Below are positions 34,791 to 44,480 of a DNA stretch of 64,000 nt, one piece after another. The stretch is taken from positions 1-64,000 of the forward strand of contig NZ_JBBGAZ010000012.1 of assembly GCF_037478305.1 (NCBI RefSeq). Direction: 5' to 3'. Position numbers and translations under genes: made by a program. Position 1 is the stretch's first letter; the number at the start of each line of letters is the position of its first letter. This DNA comes from Cognatishimia coralii (GTDB lineage Bacteria; Pseudomonadota; Alphaproteobacteria; Rhodobacterales; Rhodobacteraceae). The notes under the pieces are model-generated. The model was not told where the DNA came from, did not search any database, and worked only from the letters and a program-made list of their open reading frames with translations.

Positions 34791-36179
34791 ATGAGATATA
34801 GACGACCAGATGTACTTTCCACCGGCGCTGCGCCGGTGTTCAATCCAGTCGAGCTGGCGGCGCCCGGGGCACTGCGCACCCTTCAGGAAGACCGGCTGCG
34901 CAAGCAGGTCGACTACCTCGTCCGCAACTCCGCCTTCTATCAGCGCCGCTTCGCCGAGGCAGGGTTGACGGCTGCGGATATCCCGACCATCGGGGATTTG
35001 CGGCGCATTCCGTTCACCACGAAACAGGACCTGCGCGACAGCCTGGCGCGTGTCCGGCCCCTGGGCGAGCATCTGGCCGCTCCGCTCGGCGAGGTGGTGC
35101 AGATCCAGGCGTCTTCGGGCACCACGGGCAGCCCTTCCTATGTCGGGCTGACCGAAAGCGACGTGCTGTCCTGGCAGGAGATGACGGCCCGCGCCCTGTT
35201 CGCCTGCGGCATGCGTCCGGGCGATCTGGTTCTGCACACCTTCGCGCTTGGCAAGGGCTTTGTGGGCGGCATCCCGATGTTCCAGGCGGTTCAGTATCTT
35301 GGTGCCAAGGACATCCCGATCGGGGCCGATGGCGGGGCTGACAGGCTGCTGATCGCGGCACGGGACCTGAGACCGCGCTGTGCGATCGGCACGCCGAACT
35401 TCCTTCTCTATCTTGCGGACATCGCCAAAGACGTTACCGGCGTCGCCGCGGCCGACCTGGGGGTCGAGCGGCTGATCGTCGGTGGCGAGCCGGGCGGCGG
35501 CATTCCCGCGATCCGGGAAGCGCTGGAAGCCGCCTGGGGCGCCACCTGTTGCGAGGTTTTGGGTGGTACCGATCTGGGATGCACCTATTGGGCGGAAAGC
35601 GACAGCCAGATCGGAATGCATATGGTCGGCCCGGATCACATTCTGGCCGAGCTCATCGATCCGGAAACCGAGGAGCTATTGCCGTACGAACAGGGCGTGG
35701 AGGGCGAGCTGGTCTATTCCGCGCTGACCCGCCAGGCCTCACCGGTCTTGCGATTCCGCAGCGGTGACCATGTCATCGTCACTTCCGCCTCCGGGGCCGA
35801 CGGCCGCCCAGGGCCGACGATCCGCTGCGTGGGGCGTACGGACGATATGCTGATCGTCCGGGGTGTGAACCTGTTTCCGTCCTCGGTTCAGGAGATCATC
35901 GCGGCCATACCCGAAACAAACGGGACGATGCGCATCGTTGCGGATTTCGCTGGCCACAGCACCCAGGGCAACCTCAAGGTTCTTGTTGAGCGCGGTCCGG
36001 GGCGTGACGCAGCCGAGGACACGGCCCTGGCCGCCGCCGCAGAAGCGCGGATCAGAAATGCGCTGGCGGTGAAAGCCGACGTCACCATCGTTCCAACCGA
36101 TTTCTTTTCCAAACCGGGTGCCCTCAAGGTCGCCCTGACCCTACGCGAGATGCCTGATCTGCCGGGAGAAGCCAGATGA
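34791..36179 (+). CDS. Phenylacetate-CoA ligase-type acyl-CoA ligase (PaaK family)
   Basis: The 462-residue ligase has the adenylate-binding motif QASSGTTGSPS (about 104-114), a GGTDLG segment and the VGRTDDMLIVRGVNLFPS signature of the PaaK family. PaaK-type enzymes make CoA esters of aryl or alicyclic carboxylic acids. I start at the ATG at 34,791 with GAAGGAAG upstream. It follows a 146-bp gap that may hold its own promoter, and it overlaps the carboxylase beta gene by 4 bp. The substrate may be an alicyclic or aryl acid. Confidence 0.86.
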   Translation: MRYRRPDVLSTGAAPVFNPVELAAPGALRTLQEDRLRKQVDYLVRNSAFYQRRFAEAGLTAADIPTIGDLRRIPFTTKQDLRDSLARVRPLGEHLAAPLGEVVQIQASSGTTGSPSYVGLTESDVLSWQEMTARALFACGMRPGDLVLHTFALGKGFVGGIPMFQAVQYLGAKDIPIGADGGADRLLIAARDLRPRCAIGTPNFLLYLADIAKDVTGVAAADLGVERLIVGGEPGGGIPAIREALEAAWGATCCEVLGGTDLGCTYWAESDSQIGMHMVGPDHILAELIDPETEELLPYEQGVEGELVYSALTRQASPVLRFRSGDHVIVTSASGADGRPGPTIRCVGRTDDMLIVRGVNLFPSSVQEIIAAIPETNGTMRIVADFAGHSTQGNLKVLVERGPGRDAAEDTALAAAAEARIRNALAVKADVTIVPTDFFSKPGALKVALTLREMPDLPGEAR

Positions 36180-37795
36180 ACCAGAATGTCAAACCCGCTG
36201 CGACCGAGCTCTCCGATGCCGATGAGGCGCAACTGAATGCCGAAGCGTTTGAGCAGCTTCTGAAGGAGCTGCGCAGCCGCCGTGCCGCATCGCGCAGGGG
36301 TGGCTCGGACGCTGCGCGCCAAAAGCACCTCGACAGGGGCAAGATGCTGGTGCGCGAGCGCATTGATGCGCTGATTGATCCCGGATCGCCGTTTCTGGAA
36401 CTGGCTGACCTCGCGGGCGCAGAGCTTTACGGCGACCGCGTTCCCCCCGGTGCGGGCATTGTAACAGGCGTCGGCATGATCGCGGGCCAAGCCTGCATGA
36501 TCATTGCCAACGATGCGACGGTGAAGGGCGGTACATACTTCGGCATGACCTGTCGCAAGCACGTCCGGGCGCAGAAGTTCGCCTGGACGAACCGGCTGCC
36601 CTGCGTGACCCTTGTCGACTCCGGCGGAGCCTTTCTGCCCGATCAGGCGAATATCTTCCCCGACGAAGGTCTCTTCGGGTCGATATTCCACAATCAGGTT
36701 GGCATGTCGGCTGACGGTATTCCCCAGATCGCGGTTGTCCTTGGGGCCTGTACGGCAGGCGGTGCCTATATCCCGGCACTTTGCGACGAAATCGTCATCG
36801 TTCGCGGGCAGGGTTTCATGTATCTGGCCGGGCCGCAGCTGGTCCAGGCGGCGACAGGCGAAAAGGTGGACCCCGAAGCGCTCGGCGGTGCAGAAATGCA
36901 CAGCCAGGTCAGCGGGGTCACCGACCATATGGCGGAGAACGACGCGCATGCGCTCGCCATCACCCGGGATATCGTCGCGGAACTACCGGCCCGGCCGGCC
37001 CCGATTAGACCGCGCACGTCGCCCGAGGCTCCGGCCCTGCCGCCGGGCGCTATGCACGGGCTGATCAACCGCGATCCGCGACGGCCGAATGACACCCGCG
37101 AAATCCTGCGTGGCATTCTCGATGGCGGCGATCTGCAAGAGTTCAAGGCGGGCTACGGCAAAACCCTGATCACCGGTTTTGCCCGGATCGGCGGCTACCA
37201 GGTTGGCGTCCTGGCTAATAACGGCGTTCTGTTCACGGAGTCCGCGAACAAGGCAACGCATTTCATCCAGATGTGCTGCCAGCGCAATATCCCGCTTGTC
37301 TTCTTCGCCGATGTCTCGGGCTTCATGGTTGGCCGCGAGGCCGAGGTGAACGGGATCGCCAAGGCCGGGGCCAAATTCATCACCGCGATGAGTTCCGCCA
37401 CCGTTCCGAAATACACGGTCATCATCGGTGGCTCGTACGGAGCCGGCTATCTGGCGATGTGCGGTCGTGCTTTCCGTCCAAACGCGATGTTCATGTGGCC
37501 CAACGGCCGGGCGGCGATCATGGGCCCCGATCAGGCGGCGACGACGCTTGCTCTGGTCAAACGGCAGGGCTTCGAGAGCCAGGGCAGGGATTGGACGGCG
37601 GAGGAAGAAGAAGCCTTCAAGGCACCGATCCGCCAGGAATACGAAACCTTCGCCAGCGCCTTCAATTTCGCCCGCAACCTATGGGTGGATGGCGTGATCG
37701 AACCGGATGAGACCGCACCGGTTCTGTCCCTGCTTCTGGAAATCTCGGCCTCCGTTCCGGCTGGGCCGACTCGCTTTGGCGTATTCCGCACCTGA
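36176..37795 (+). CDS. Acyl-CoA carboxylase, carboxyltransferase (beta) subunit
   Basis: This 539-residue protein has the two crotonase-like carboxyltransferase domains of methylcrotonyl/geranyl/propionyl-CoA carboxylases. The oxyanion segments are NDATVKGGTYFGM (N-domain) and GGSYGAGYLAMCGR (C-domain). It transfers CO2 from carboxybiotin to an acyl-CoA. The ATVKGGTY motif fits the methylcrotonyl-CoA group. It overlaps the PaaK-like gene and precedes the biotin-carrying alpha subunit by 21 bp, forming one enzyme. Confidence 0.92.
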   Translation: MNQNVKPAATELSDADEAQLNAEAFEQLLKELRSRRAASRRGGSDAARQKHLDRGKMLVRERIDALIDPGSPFLELADLAGAELYGDRVPPGAGIVTGVGMIAGQACMIIANDATVKGGTYFGMTCRKHVRAQKFAWTNRLPCVTLVDSGGAFLPDQANIFPDEGLFGSIFHNQVGMSADGIPQIAVVLGACTAGGAYIPALCDEIVIVRGQGFMYLAGPQLVQAATGEKVDPEALGGAEMHSQVSGVTDHMAENDAHALAITRDIVAELPARPAPIRPRTSPEAPALPPGAMHGLINRDPRRPNDTREILRGILDGGDLQEFKAGYGKTLITGFARIGGYQVGVLANNGVLFTESANKATHFIQMCCQRNIPLVFFADVSGFMVGREAEVNGIAKAGAKFITAMSSATVPKYTVIIGGSYGAGYLAMCGRAFRPNAMFMWPNGRAAIMGPDQAATTLALVKRQGFESQGRDWTAEEEEAFKAPIRQEYETFASAFNFARNLWVDGVIEPDETAPVLSLLLEISASVPAGPTRFGVFRT

Positions 37796-37816
37796 CCGTG
37801 GGGAGAGGAGATCATC

Positions 37817-39823
37817 ATGTTCAAGAAAGTTCTGATTGCCAACCGCGGCGAAATCGCCTGCCGAATCGCCCGCACCTGCCGCGAGATGGGCGTTGCCGTC
37901 GCCACCGTACATTCCACGGCCGACCGCGATGCACTGCATGTGCGCGAAGTGGGCGAGTCCGTCGAGATCGGATCCGCTCCGGCCGGCGACAGCTATCTGC
38001 GGATCGACCGCATTGTCGAGGCGGCCCTGGCGGTTGGCGCCGACGCCGTGCATCCCGGATACGGGTTTCTGGCCGAGAACCCAGAATTTGCCGATGCGGT
38101 CGTGGATGCAAGTCTGACCTTCATCGGACCGTCGGCAGAAATTTTGCGCCGTTTCGGGGATAAAGCGGCCGCCAAAGCCGAAGCCGTTGCGGCGGATGTG
38201 CCGGTTGTTGCCGGCACTGTCGAGCCGAGCGCTTCCGTCGACGACCTGATCGAATCCGTGGCCGGTATGCCATTGCCTCTCCTCCTGAAGGCTGCTGCCG
38301 GTGGCGGCGGGAAGGGGATGCGCGTCGTCGCATCCCCTGACTCGCTGCGTCAGAATATCGAGGCAGCTATCCGCGAAGGGCGGTCGGCTTTCGGAAACCC
38401 GAACCTGATCGTCGAGCAATATCTGCCGGAGGCCCGGCATATCGAGGTTCAGATCCTCGGTGACGGCAATGGCCGGGTAATTCACCTGTTCGACCGGGAA
38501 TGCAGTCTTCAACGGCGGCACCAGAAGGTGATCGAGGAAGCGCCGGTGACAAGCCTGCCCGACGCGCTGCGGCAGGAGATTCTGGCACACGCCGTCCGTC
38601 TGGGCGAAAGGGTCGGATATCGCGGATTGGGAACGGTTGAGTTCATCGTCAAAGACGGCAAAGCCTATTTCCTCGAGGTCAATCCGAGGATCCAAGTCGA
38701 GCATCCGGTTACCGAAGAAATTTGTGGACAGGACCTCGTTGCCTTGCAGATACGCAGTGTTGCCGAGGGGCGCCTTCCGATCGAACAGGCCGATGTCATC
38801 GTAGGGGGGGTCGCGGTCGAAGCGCGGCTCTATGCTGAAGACCCCGATCAGGACTTTATTCCCTCGACGGGAAAGCTCGAGTCGCTCTCTCTGCCATCGG
38901 GGCTTCGCGTGGACCGGGGCATTGCGGCAGGCATGAGCGTCACACCCTATTACGATCCCATGATCGCCAAGCTGATTGCCGTCGGCCCGGACCGGCAGCA
39001 GGCCTATGCCCGGCTGTCTGCCGCACTCGAGGAAAGCGCGGCCCTGGGTGTACAAAGCAATCTGCCGCTCCTCAGGGCGCTCACCACCTCTCCGACGGTT
39101 TTGCGAAACGGGGTGCATACCGGATCGATTGCAGAGATCGTGTTGGATCTGGCGGCTGTACCGCAGGTGTCCACGGAAGAGGCCGCTCTGGCCGCCGCAC
39201 TCTGGCTCAGGGCCCACCGGGCCTCCGCCCCGATGCTCTGGACGGGCTGGAACGGCGCCACTGGCTGGCGGCTGAACACCGGCACCTCCGAGGCGAACCA
39301 TGCCCCTTCGATCCGTTGTGCAAGCGGCGCTATGGGTTTTGACATCCGGTTCGGCATGCTGGACCTGGATGACGCTCTGGTTGTCGCGGCGAACGAGGAC
39401 ACCTATGCAATCCGTCTGACCGAGATCGGTGAAGACCTTGTTCTTGCCGATCTCGACGGCCGGACACTGACCCTGATCCCGTCATGCGATGAGGGAAGAG
39501 CAGGCTTCATCCGGGGTGCGCGCGGCGTGTCACTGACTGTGACCCCCTACCTGTCAGGCAAACTTCTCTCCTCGGGCGGCACGGCGAGTGGTGAGGTTCT
39601 AGCGCCGATGATGGGACAAGTCATAGCAGTCGAGGTAGTCGAGGGGCAGGCGGTTGGTCTTGGAGACCGGCTTGGCGTCATGGAATCGATGAAGATGGAA
39701 CTGGTTCTGCGTGCCCCCGTTGCCGGAACCATCGGCACCGTCGCTTGTGCCGCCGGCGAGTCGGTGGAAAGAGATCAGTGCCTGTTCGAAATCCTCGCAG
39801 ACCAGGACGAGGCCGCAGCATGA
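37817..39823 (+). CDS. Acyl-CoA carboxylase, biotin carboxylase/BCCP (alpha) subunit
   Basis: The 668-residue subunit has a biotin carboxylase domain (1-450; ATP-grasp with KAAAGGGGKGM and the EVNPRIQVEHPVTE segment) and a C-terminal biotinyl domain with the biotinylated Lys in MESMKME (about 618). It carboxylates biotin with ATP and bicarbonate for the beta subunit upstream. The next gene overlaps its stop. Biotin supply may come from the BioY transporter encoded two genes later. Confidence 0.94.
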   Translation: MFKKVLIANRGEIACRIARTCREMGVAVATVHSTADRDALHVREVGESVEIGSAPAGDSYLRIDRIVEAALAVGADAVHPGYGFLAENPEFADAVVDASLTFIGPSAEILRRFGDKAAAKAEAVAADVPVVAGTVEPSASVDDLIESVAGMPLPLLLKAAAGGGGKGMRVVASPDSLRQNIEAAIREGRSAFGNPNLIVEQYLPEARHIEVQILGDGNGRVIHLFDRECSLQRRHQKVIEEAPVTSLPDALRQEILAHAVRLGERVGYRGLGTVEFIVKDGKAYFLEVNPRIQVEHPVTEEICGQDLVALQIRSVAEGRLPIEQADVIVGGVAVEARLYAEDPDQDFIPSTGKLESLSLPSGLRVDRGIAAGMSVTPYYDPMIAKLIAVGPDRQQAYARLSAALEESAALGVQSNLPLLRALTTSPTVLRNGVHTGSIAEIVLDLAAVPQVSTEEAALAAALWLRAHRASAPMLWTGWNGATGWRLNTGTSEANHAPSIRCASGAMGFDIRFGMLDLDDALVVAANEDTYAIRLTEIGEDLVLADLDGRTLTLIPSCDEGRAGFIRGARGVSLTVTPYLSGKLLSSGGTASGEVLAPMMGQVIAVEVVEGQAVGLGDRLGVMESMKMELVLRAPVAGTIGTVACAAGESVERDQCLFEILADQDEAAA

Positions 39824-40794
39824 CCGATCTGCCCGCCCGCGTCACCCTGCACGAGGAAGGTCCAAGGGAAGGATTTCAGTTCGAGAAGACACTCTTCCCG
39901 CTGGCCGAGCGCGTGCGTTTTGTCGACATGCTCAGCGCAACCGGGCTGAGCCGGATTCAGGTCGCGTCCTTCGTATCGCCCAGGATGGTGCCGCAGATGG
40001 CGGATTCGGCCGAGCTGTTCGGCGCAATCGCAAAGCCATCCGGGGTGCGGCATACCTCGCTCTGGCTGAGCGAGAAGGGCTATCGCCAGGCGGCGGAAAC
40101 GCCCGGTGTCGATCTGTCCGGCCTGATCCTGCTTTATGCATCGGACGCCTTCAGCCTTCGCAACAACGGATGCAGCGCGGACGAGATGCGACGGAGACAG
40201 GAGGACTGGATCGCCATGTACGACGCCGATGGCGTCGACATCGAGGCGATCTACATCATGACTGCCTTCGGCTGCAATCTTCAGGGAGACATCCCGTTCG
40301 CGGCGCTGGACGCCAATCTGGACTGGATCGCCAGCCGGTTCGCGGGCCGCGCGTTGCCGGTGATCTATCTGGCGGACACGGTCGGCTGGGCGGTTCCAAC
40401 AAGCGTCACTACGCGTATTTCATATGTGCGCAACCGGTTTCCCGATGCGCGCATCGGCTTGCATCTGCACGACACCCGCGGCGCCGCGATGGCCAGTTTC
40501 CTGGTCGCGCTTCAACTGGGCGTAACTCAGTTCGATGGCTCTGTCGCCGGATTGGGCGGCTGTCCCTTCGCGGGGCATGGGCACGGGGCTGCTGCCGGCA
40601 ACATCTGCACCGAGGATATGGTCTTCATGGCCCATGAGATGGGGATCGAAACCGGAGTCGATCTCGAAGCCCTGATCGAGGCGGCCCGAATGGCCGAAGC
40701 GCTGATCGGCCGCCCCCTGCCGGGCCGGGTCATGCATGGCGGATCGCTCGCGTCCTACCGCAACAGCACACCAACCATTGGAAAGAGAACTTAG
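39820..40794 (+). CDS. HMG-CoA lyase-like aldolase-family protein
   Basis: The 324-residue TIM-barrel protein resembles 3-hydroxy-3-methylglutaryl-CoA lyase: an N-terminal EEGPREGFQ (normally EVGPRDGLQ), HLHDTRG metal ligands and GGCPFAGHGHGAAAGN for the Cys loop. The Asp of PRDG, which binds the metal in the family, is Glu here, so activity or substrate may differ. It overlaps the carboxylase alpha stop. Carboxylase, hydratase and this lyase are the final steps of leucine or acyclic terpenoid catabolism. Confidence 0.82.
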   Translation: MTDLPARVTLHEEGPREGFQFEKTLFPLAERVRFVDMLSATGLSRIQVASFVSPRMVPQMADSAELFGAIAKPSGVRHTSLWLSEKGYRQAAETPGVDLSGLILLYASDAFSLRNNGCSADEMRRRQEDWIAMYDADGVDIEAIYIMTAFGCNLQGDIPFAALDANLDWIASRFAGRALPVIYLADTVGWAVPTSVTTRISYVRNRFPDARIGLHLHDTRGAAMASFLVALQLGVTQFDGSVAGLGGCPFAGHGHGAAAGNICTEDMVFMAHEMGIETGVDLEALIEAARMAEALIGRPLPGRVMHGGSLASYRNSTPTIGKRT

Positions 40795-41355
40795 ATGGCG
40801 CAAAGTCAATCACGACACACAACAAGCCTGCATACCGTCGCAAAGTCGGCGATGGTCGCCATACCCGCCGTGGCGCTCATCATCCTGTCGGCCCGGATAC
40901 AGGTGCCGATGTACCCGGCCCCGATGACGATGCAGCTTGCGGCCGTCCTTGGCGTGGCGGCGTTCCTTCCGATCCAAAGCGCCATCCTGCCGATCACACT
41001 GTATCTCGGCCTCGGCCTGGCGGGTGTGCCGGTCTTCGCCGGGGCCTCTGCGGGACCCGCCTATTTTGCCGGACCGACGGGAGGATACCTGTTCGGCTTC
41101 TTCCTGGCGTCGGCCCTCATCATCGCCTCGCGCCAGGTCACGGATCGGCTTGTGCTGCGAATGCTGGCCATTCCCCTGGCAGCCGTAATGGTTCTGGTCA
41201 CCGGATGGGTGTGGTTGTCCGTGCTTATCGGCCCGGCCGAAGCGTTCAACGCCGGTGTCATGCCGTTCCTGGCAGGCGACGCCGTGAAATCCGTCCTGAT
41301 CATGCTGTTGATCTATGCCGTCCACGCGCAACGCCTTGAAAGGACAAAGTCATGA
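40795..41355 (+). CDS. bioY: Biotin transporter BioY
   Basis: The 186-residue membrane protein has six helices and the BioY signature (ARIQVPMYPAPMTMQ near the N-terminus, GGYLFGFFLAS midway). BioY is the biotin-binding S-component of an ECF transporter and also works alone in some alphaproteobacteria. No BioM or BioN is in the window. It directly follows the lyase gene and lies in the same run as a biotin-dependent carboxylase. This suggests biotin demand is matched to carboxylase expression. Confidence 0.9.
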   Translation: MAQSQSRHTTSLHTVAKSAMVAIPAVALIILSARIQVPMYPAPMTMQLAAVLGVAAFLPIQSAILPITLYLGLGLAGVPVFAGASAGPAYFAGPTGGYLFGFFLASALIIASRQVTDRLVLRMLAIPLAAVMVLVTGWVWLSVLIGPAEAFNAGVMPFLAGDAVKSVLIMLLIYAVHAQRLERTKS

Positions 41356-42164
41356 CGAGCTATGAAGATATCACCTACGAGATCCGCCCCGAAGGCGTGG
41401 CCCGGATCACGATCAACCGACCGGACCGCATGAATGCCTTTCGCGGGCAAACGGTGGACGAGTTGATCCACGCCTTCCAGCGCGCCGGTTGGGACAAGAC
41501 GATTGGTGTGATCGTGCTGACCGGGGCCGGGAAAAAGGCATTCTGCACCGGTGGCGACCAGAGCAGCCATGATGGTCAGTATGATGGGCGGGGCACGATC
41601 GGGCTGCCGGTGGAAGAACTGCAAAGCCTGATCCGCGACGTTCCCAAGCCGGTCATCGCCCGGGTCGCCGGATACGCGATTGGCGGGGGAAACGTGCTGG
41701 CGACGCTCTGCGACCTGACGATCGCGGGCGAGAGCGCGCAGTTCGGCCAGGTCGGCCCCAAGGTTGGCTCGGTCGATCCCGGCTTCGGTACTGCTTACCT
41801 CGCACGCGTTGTCGGCGAGAAGAAAGCGCGAGAGATCTGGTATCTGTGCCGCCGGTACACCGCAGCCGAGGCCGCCGATATGGGGTTGGTCAACAAGGTC
41901 GTGCCGGACGACCGTCTCGACGACGAGGTCGATGCGTGGTGCGCCGAAATTCTTGAGCGGAGCCCGACGGCCATCGCCTTGGCCAAGGCCTCCTTTACCG
42001 CCGAGACCGAGAATATCAGGGGATTGTCCGGCATCGCCATGCAGGCGCTCGCCCTCTACTACGACACGGCGGAATCCAAGGAGGGCGTCGCGGCGTTTCT
42101 GGAAAAGCGGAAACCGGATTTCCGTAAGGGCCTTCGGGACGGCGAGAAACGGAAAACCTTGTGA
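41352..42164 (+). CDS. badI: 2-ketocyclohexanecarboxyl-CoA hydrolase (BadI)
   Basis: The 270-residue crotonase-family protein carries long BadI-like stretches: MNAFRGQTVDELI, FCTGGDQSSHDG, YDGRGTIGLPVEEL, GYAIGGGNVLATLCDLTIA and GPKVGSVDPGFGTAYLARV. These match BadI, which hydrolyses 2-ketocyclohexane-1-carboxyl-CoA to open the ring to pimeloyl-CoA, more closely than ordinary hydratases; naphthoyl-CoA synthase MenB is the nearest alternative. Neighbours are pimelate-type dehydrogenases, which supports BadI. It overlaps the bioY stop. Confidence 0.88.
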   Translation: MTSYEDITYEIRPEGVARITINRPDRMNAFRGQTVDELIHAFQRAGWDKTIGVIVLTGAGKKAFCTGGDQSSHDGQYDGRGTIGLPVEELQSLIRDVPKPVIARVAGYAIGGGNVLATLCDLTIAGESAQFGQVGPKVGSVDPGFGTAYLARVVGEKKAREIWYLCRRYTAAEAADMGLVNKVVPDDRLDDEVDAWCAEILERSPTAIALAKASFTAETENIRGLSGIAMQALALYYDTAESKEGVAAFLEKRKPDFRKGLRDGEKRKTL

Positions 42165-42177
42165 ATTGGAATGGGCA

Positions 42178-43374
42178 ATGCAAAAAAGCCAGACTGATGG
42201 AAGCTTTCTTGACGCGAAAGATATCGCATTTCGGGATGAACTGAGAGCATTCTTTCAAGCCGAAATCCCCGCAGATATCCGCGGGAAAATCAGCGCGGGA
42301 CAAGTGCTGGCCAAGGAAGAAATTGTGACCTCGCAGCGCATTCTTAACGCAAAGGGGTTGGCGGTGCCCGGCTGGCCGCTCGAATGGGGCGGCAAGGACT
42401 GGACACCAATCCAGCGCTATCTGTTCACGGAAGAGTTGCAGTTGAATGCGGTGCCGCTTCCGTTGCAATTCAACTGTCACATGGTGGGCCCGGTGATAGC
42501 GGCCTTTGGCAACAAGGCGCAGAAAGAAAGGTTCCTACCGCGCGCGGCAAACTGTGACGATTGGTGGTGTCAGGGCTTTTCCGAACCCAACGCCGGTTCA
42601 GACCTTGCCTCGTTGAAGACTCGTGCGGTGCGGGACGGCGACGATTATATCGTGAACGGACAGAAGACCTGGACGACATATGGTCAATATGCCGATTGGA
42701 TCTTCTGCCTTGTCCGGACCGACCCCGACGCCAAGAAGCAGAGGGGCATTTCATTCCTGTTGATCGACATGACGACGCCGGGCGTGGAATTGCGCCCGAT
42801 CGTGACGCTCGATGGGCGCCACGAGGTGAACGAGGTATTCTTCACTGATGTTCGCGTGCCCGTCGCGAACCTTGTCGGTGAACCGAACCGTGGCTGGGAT
42901 TACGCGAAGTTCCTGCTGGCAAACGAACGTTTCGGCATCGCTCGAATCGGTCTTTCGAAAGAGCGTGTCGCGCGGATCCGAAGGCGGGCTAGAGACAATG
43001 GCGCTTGGGACGACCCGCTTTTCCGTGCCGAGGTGATCCGGCTGGAAATTGAGCTGAAGGCACTGGAAGTCACGCAGATGCAAATCCTCGAACGCGCCGG
43101 GCGAAGGGGCAATGAGCCGGATCCCGCCTCGTCAATCCTCAAGCTGCGCGGTTCACAGCTTCAACAAAGGGCCTCAGAACTTCTGATGGAGCTAGAGGGC
43201 CCGGAGGCACAGCGCGCGATAAGCGACGTCACGGATCCCTATGCAAAGGCCGAAGAGGATCTGGCCGCCGCTGCGGCACTTAACAACTACCTGAATTTCA
43301 GGAAAGTCTCGATCTACGGTGGATCCAGCGAAATTCAAAAAAACATCGTCGCAAAGACGATCTTAAACCTGTGA
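42178..43374 (+). CDS. pimC: Acyl-CoA dehydrogenase, large subunit of PimC/PimD-type pair
   Basis: This 398-residue flavoenzyme has the segments DDWWCQGFSEPNAGSDLASLKT, NGQKTWTT and RHEVNEVFF, plus YGGSSEIQKNI at the C-terminus. These match the large subunit of heteromeric pimeloyl-CoA dehydrogenases (PimC). I start at 42,178 (MQKSQTDG), although the frame extends through badI. The small subunit gene starts 7 bp after the stop. Together they desaturate pimeloyl-CoA, the product expected from BadI. Confidence 0.85.
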   Translation: MQKSQTDGSFLDAKDIAFRDELRAFFQAEIPADIRGKISAGQVLAKEEIVTSQRILNAKGLAVPGWPLEWGGKDWTPIQRYLFTEELQLNAVPLPLQFNCHMVGPVIAAFGNKAQKERFLPRAANCDDWWCQGFSEPNAGSDLASLKTRAVRDGDDYIVNGQKTWTTYGQYADWIFCLVRTDPDAKKQRGISFLLIDMTTPGVELRPIVTLDGRHEVNEVFFTDVRVPVANLVGEPNRGWDYAKFLLANERFGIARIGLSKERVARIRRRARDNGAWDDPLFRAEVIRLEIELKALEVTQMQILERAGRRGNEPDPASSILKLRGSQLQQRASELLMELEGPEAQRAISDVTDPYAKAEEDLAAAAALNNYLNFRKVSIYGGSSEIQKNIVAKTILNL

Positions 43375-43381
43375 GGTCCAC

Positions 43382-44446
43382 GTGGACGTAACGAATGACG
43401 AGCATCGGATGCTGCAGGATAGCCTAGACAGCATTCTATCCGAAATGACCGATCCCGCGGAAATCTGGCAACAGCTCGCCGGGCTTGGAATGCTTGGCCT
43501 GACTCTGCCGGAGCATGCAGGGGGCGCTGAGCTCGGGATGCCCGAACTGCTGCTCCTTTCCTACGCCATGGGGCGCGCTGGTTTGACCACACCGCACGTC
43601 GGTGCCGAAATCCTTGCCATGCCACTGCTGGCCCGATTCAGCGACCTTCCTTCCGTAGCGCCATTGTTGGGCAGACTCGTCGACGGATCACGTATCGTGA
43701 CCCTTTCGCTGGAGGCGCGCGCGCCGGTCATGGCCGACCGAAATAGCGAAAGCGGTTTCCGCATGAACGGCGAGGTGACCCTCGTGCCAGCCGGCGCCAG
43801 TGCTGACCTAATCGTGCTGATGGCGACCCTGGACTGCGCTCCGGCGCTGTTCCTGTTGGACCTCGGCACTCCCGGTGTTCTTCGCATCCCGTATCTGCCG
43901 GTCACCCCCGGCGGCGGTGCGGATATTAGGCTGACGGATGTGACCCTGCCAGAGGGGGCACTGTTGGCACATGGAGACGAAGCGGCGGCGCTGATCGCCG
44001 AAGCCCAGGCCCGAGGGCAACTTGCCACCTGTGGCGAAATGCTTGGCGGGATGGAAGTCCTACTCGAATTGACCGTCGACTACCTGCGCACCCGCCATCA
44101 GTTCGGCCAGCCGCTGGCTGCGTTTCAAGTCCTGCAGCATGCGGCAGTCGACATGTATGTTGAACTGGAGACCGCGCGCGCGATGCTGGACTACGGCCGC
44201 CGCATGTTCGGCGCCGACCCGATGCGGCGATCTCTGGCGCTGGACGCGGTCAAGCTAAAAATGAATGAAGCGGCAAAGGTGATCGGTGAGAGCGCCGTGC
44301 AGCTTCACGGCGGCATTGGCATGACCGAGGAAAGCTTGACGGGCCGCCAGTTCGCCAGACTGACCGCCGGACGGCTGGCGTTTGGCGACAGCCGCAGTTG
44401 CATGAACAGGCTACTGACCGGTGACGAGAGCATCGCGCTCAGTTGA
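43382..44446 (+). CDS. pimD: Acyl-CoA dehydrogenase, small subunit (PimD-like)
   Basis: The 354-residue protein starts with GTG, seven bases after the large-subunit stop. Its N-terminal helical part and central barrel are typical, but it is divergent and less complete around FAD than its partner. It ends with a VQLHGGIGMTEE pattern. Such shortened subunits pair with PimC-type partners to form a heterotetramer that oxidises dicarboxylyl-CoAs. The immediate order large-small-thiolase is that of the pim operon of Rhodopseudomonas. Confidence 0.82.
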   Translation: MDVTNDEHRMLQDSLDSILSEMTDPAEIWQQLAGLGMLGLTLPEHAGGAELGMPELLLLSYAMGRAGLTTPHVGAEILAMPLLARFSDLPSVAPLLGRLVDGSRIVTLSLEARAPVMADRNSESGFRMNGEVTLVPAGASADLIVLMATLDCAPALFLLDLGTPGVLRIPYLPVTPGGGADIRLTDVTLPEGALLAHGDEAAALIAEAQARGQLATCGEMLGGMEVLLELTVDYLRTRHQFGQPLAAFQVLQHAAVDMYVELETARAMLDYGRRMFGADPMRRSLALDAVKLKMNEAAKVIGESAVQLHGGIGMTEESLTGRQFARLTAGRLAFGDSRSCMNRLLTGDESIALS

Positions 44447-44480
44447 CCCGAACCATCACATCCTGGCGAAAGGCCAAACG

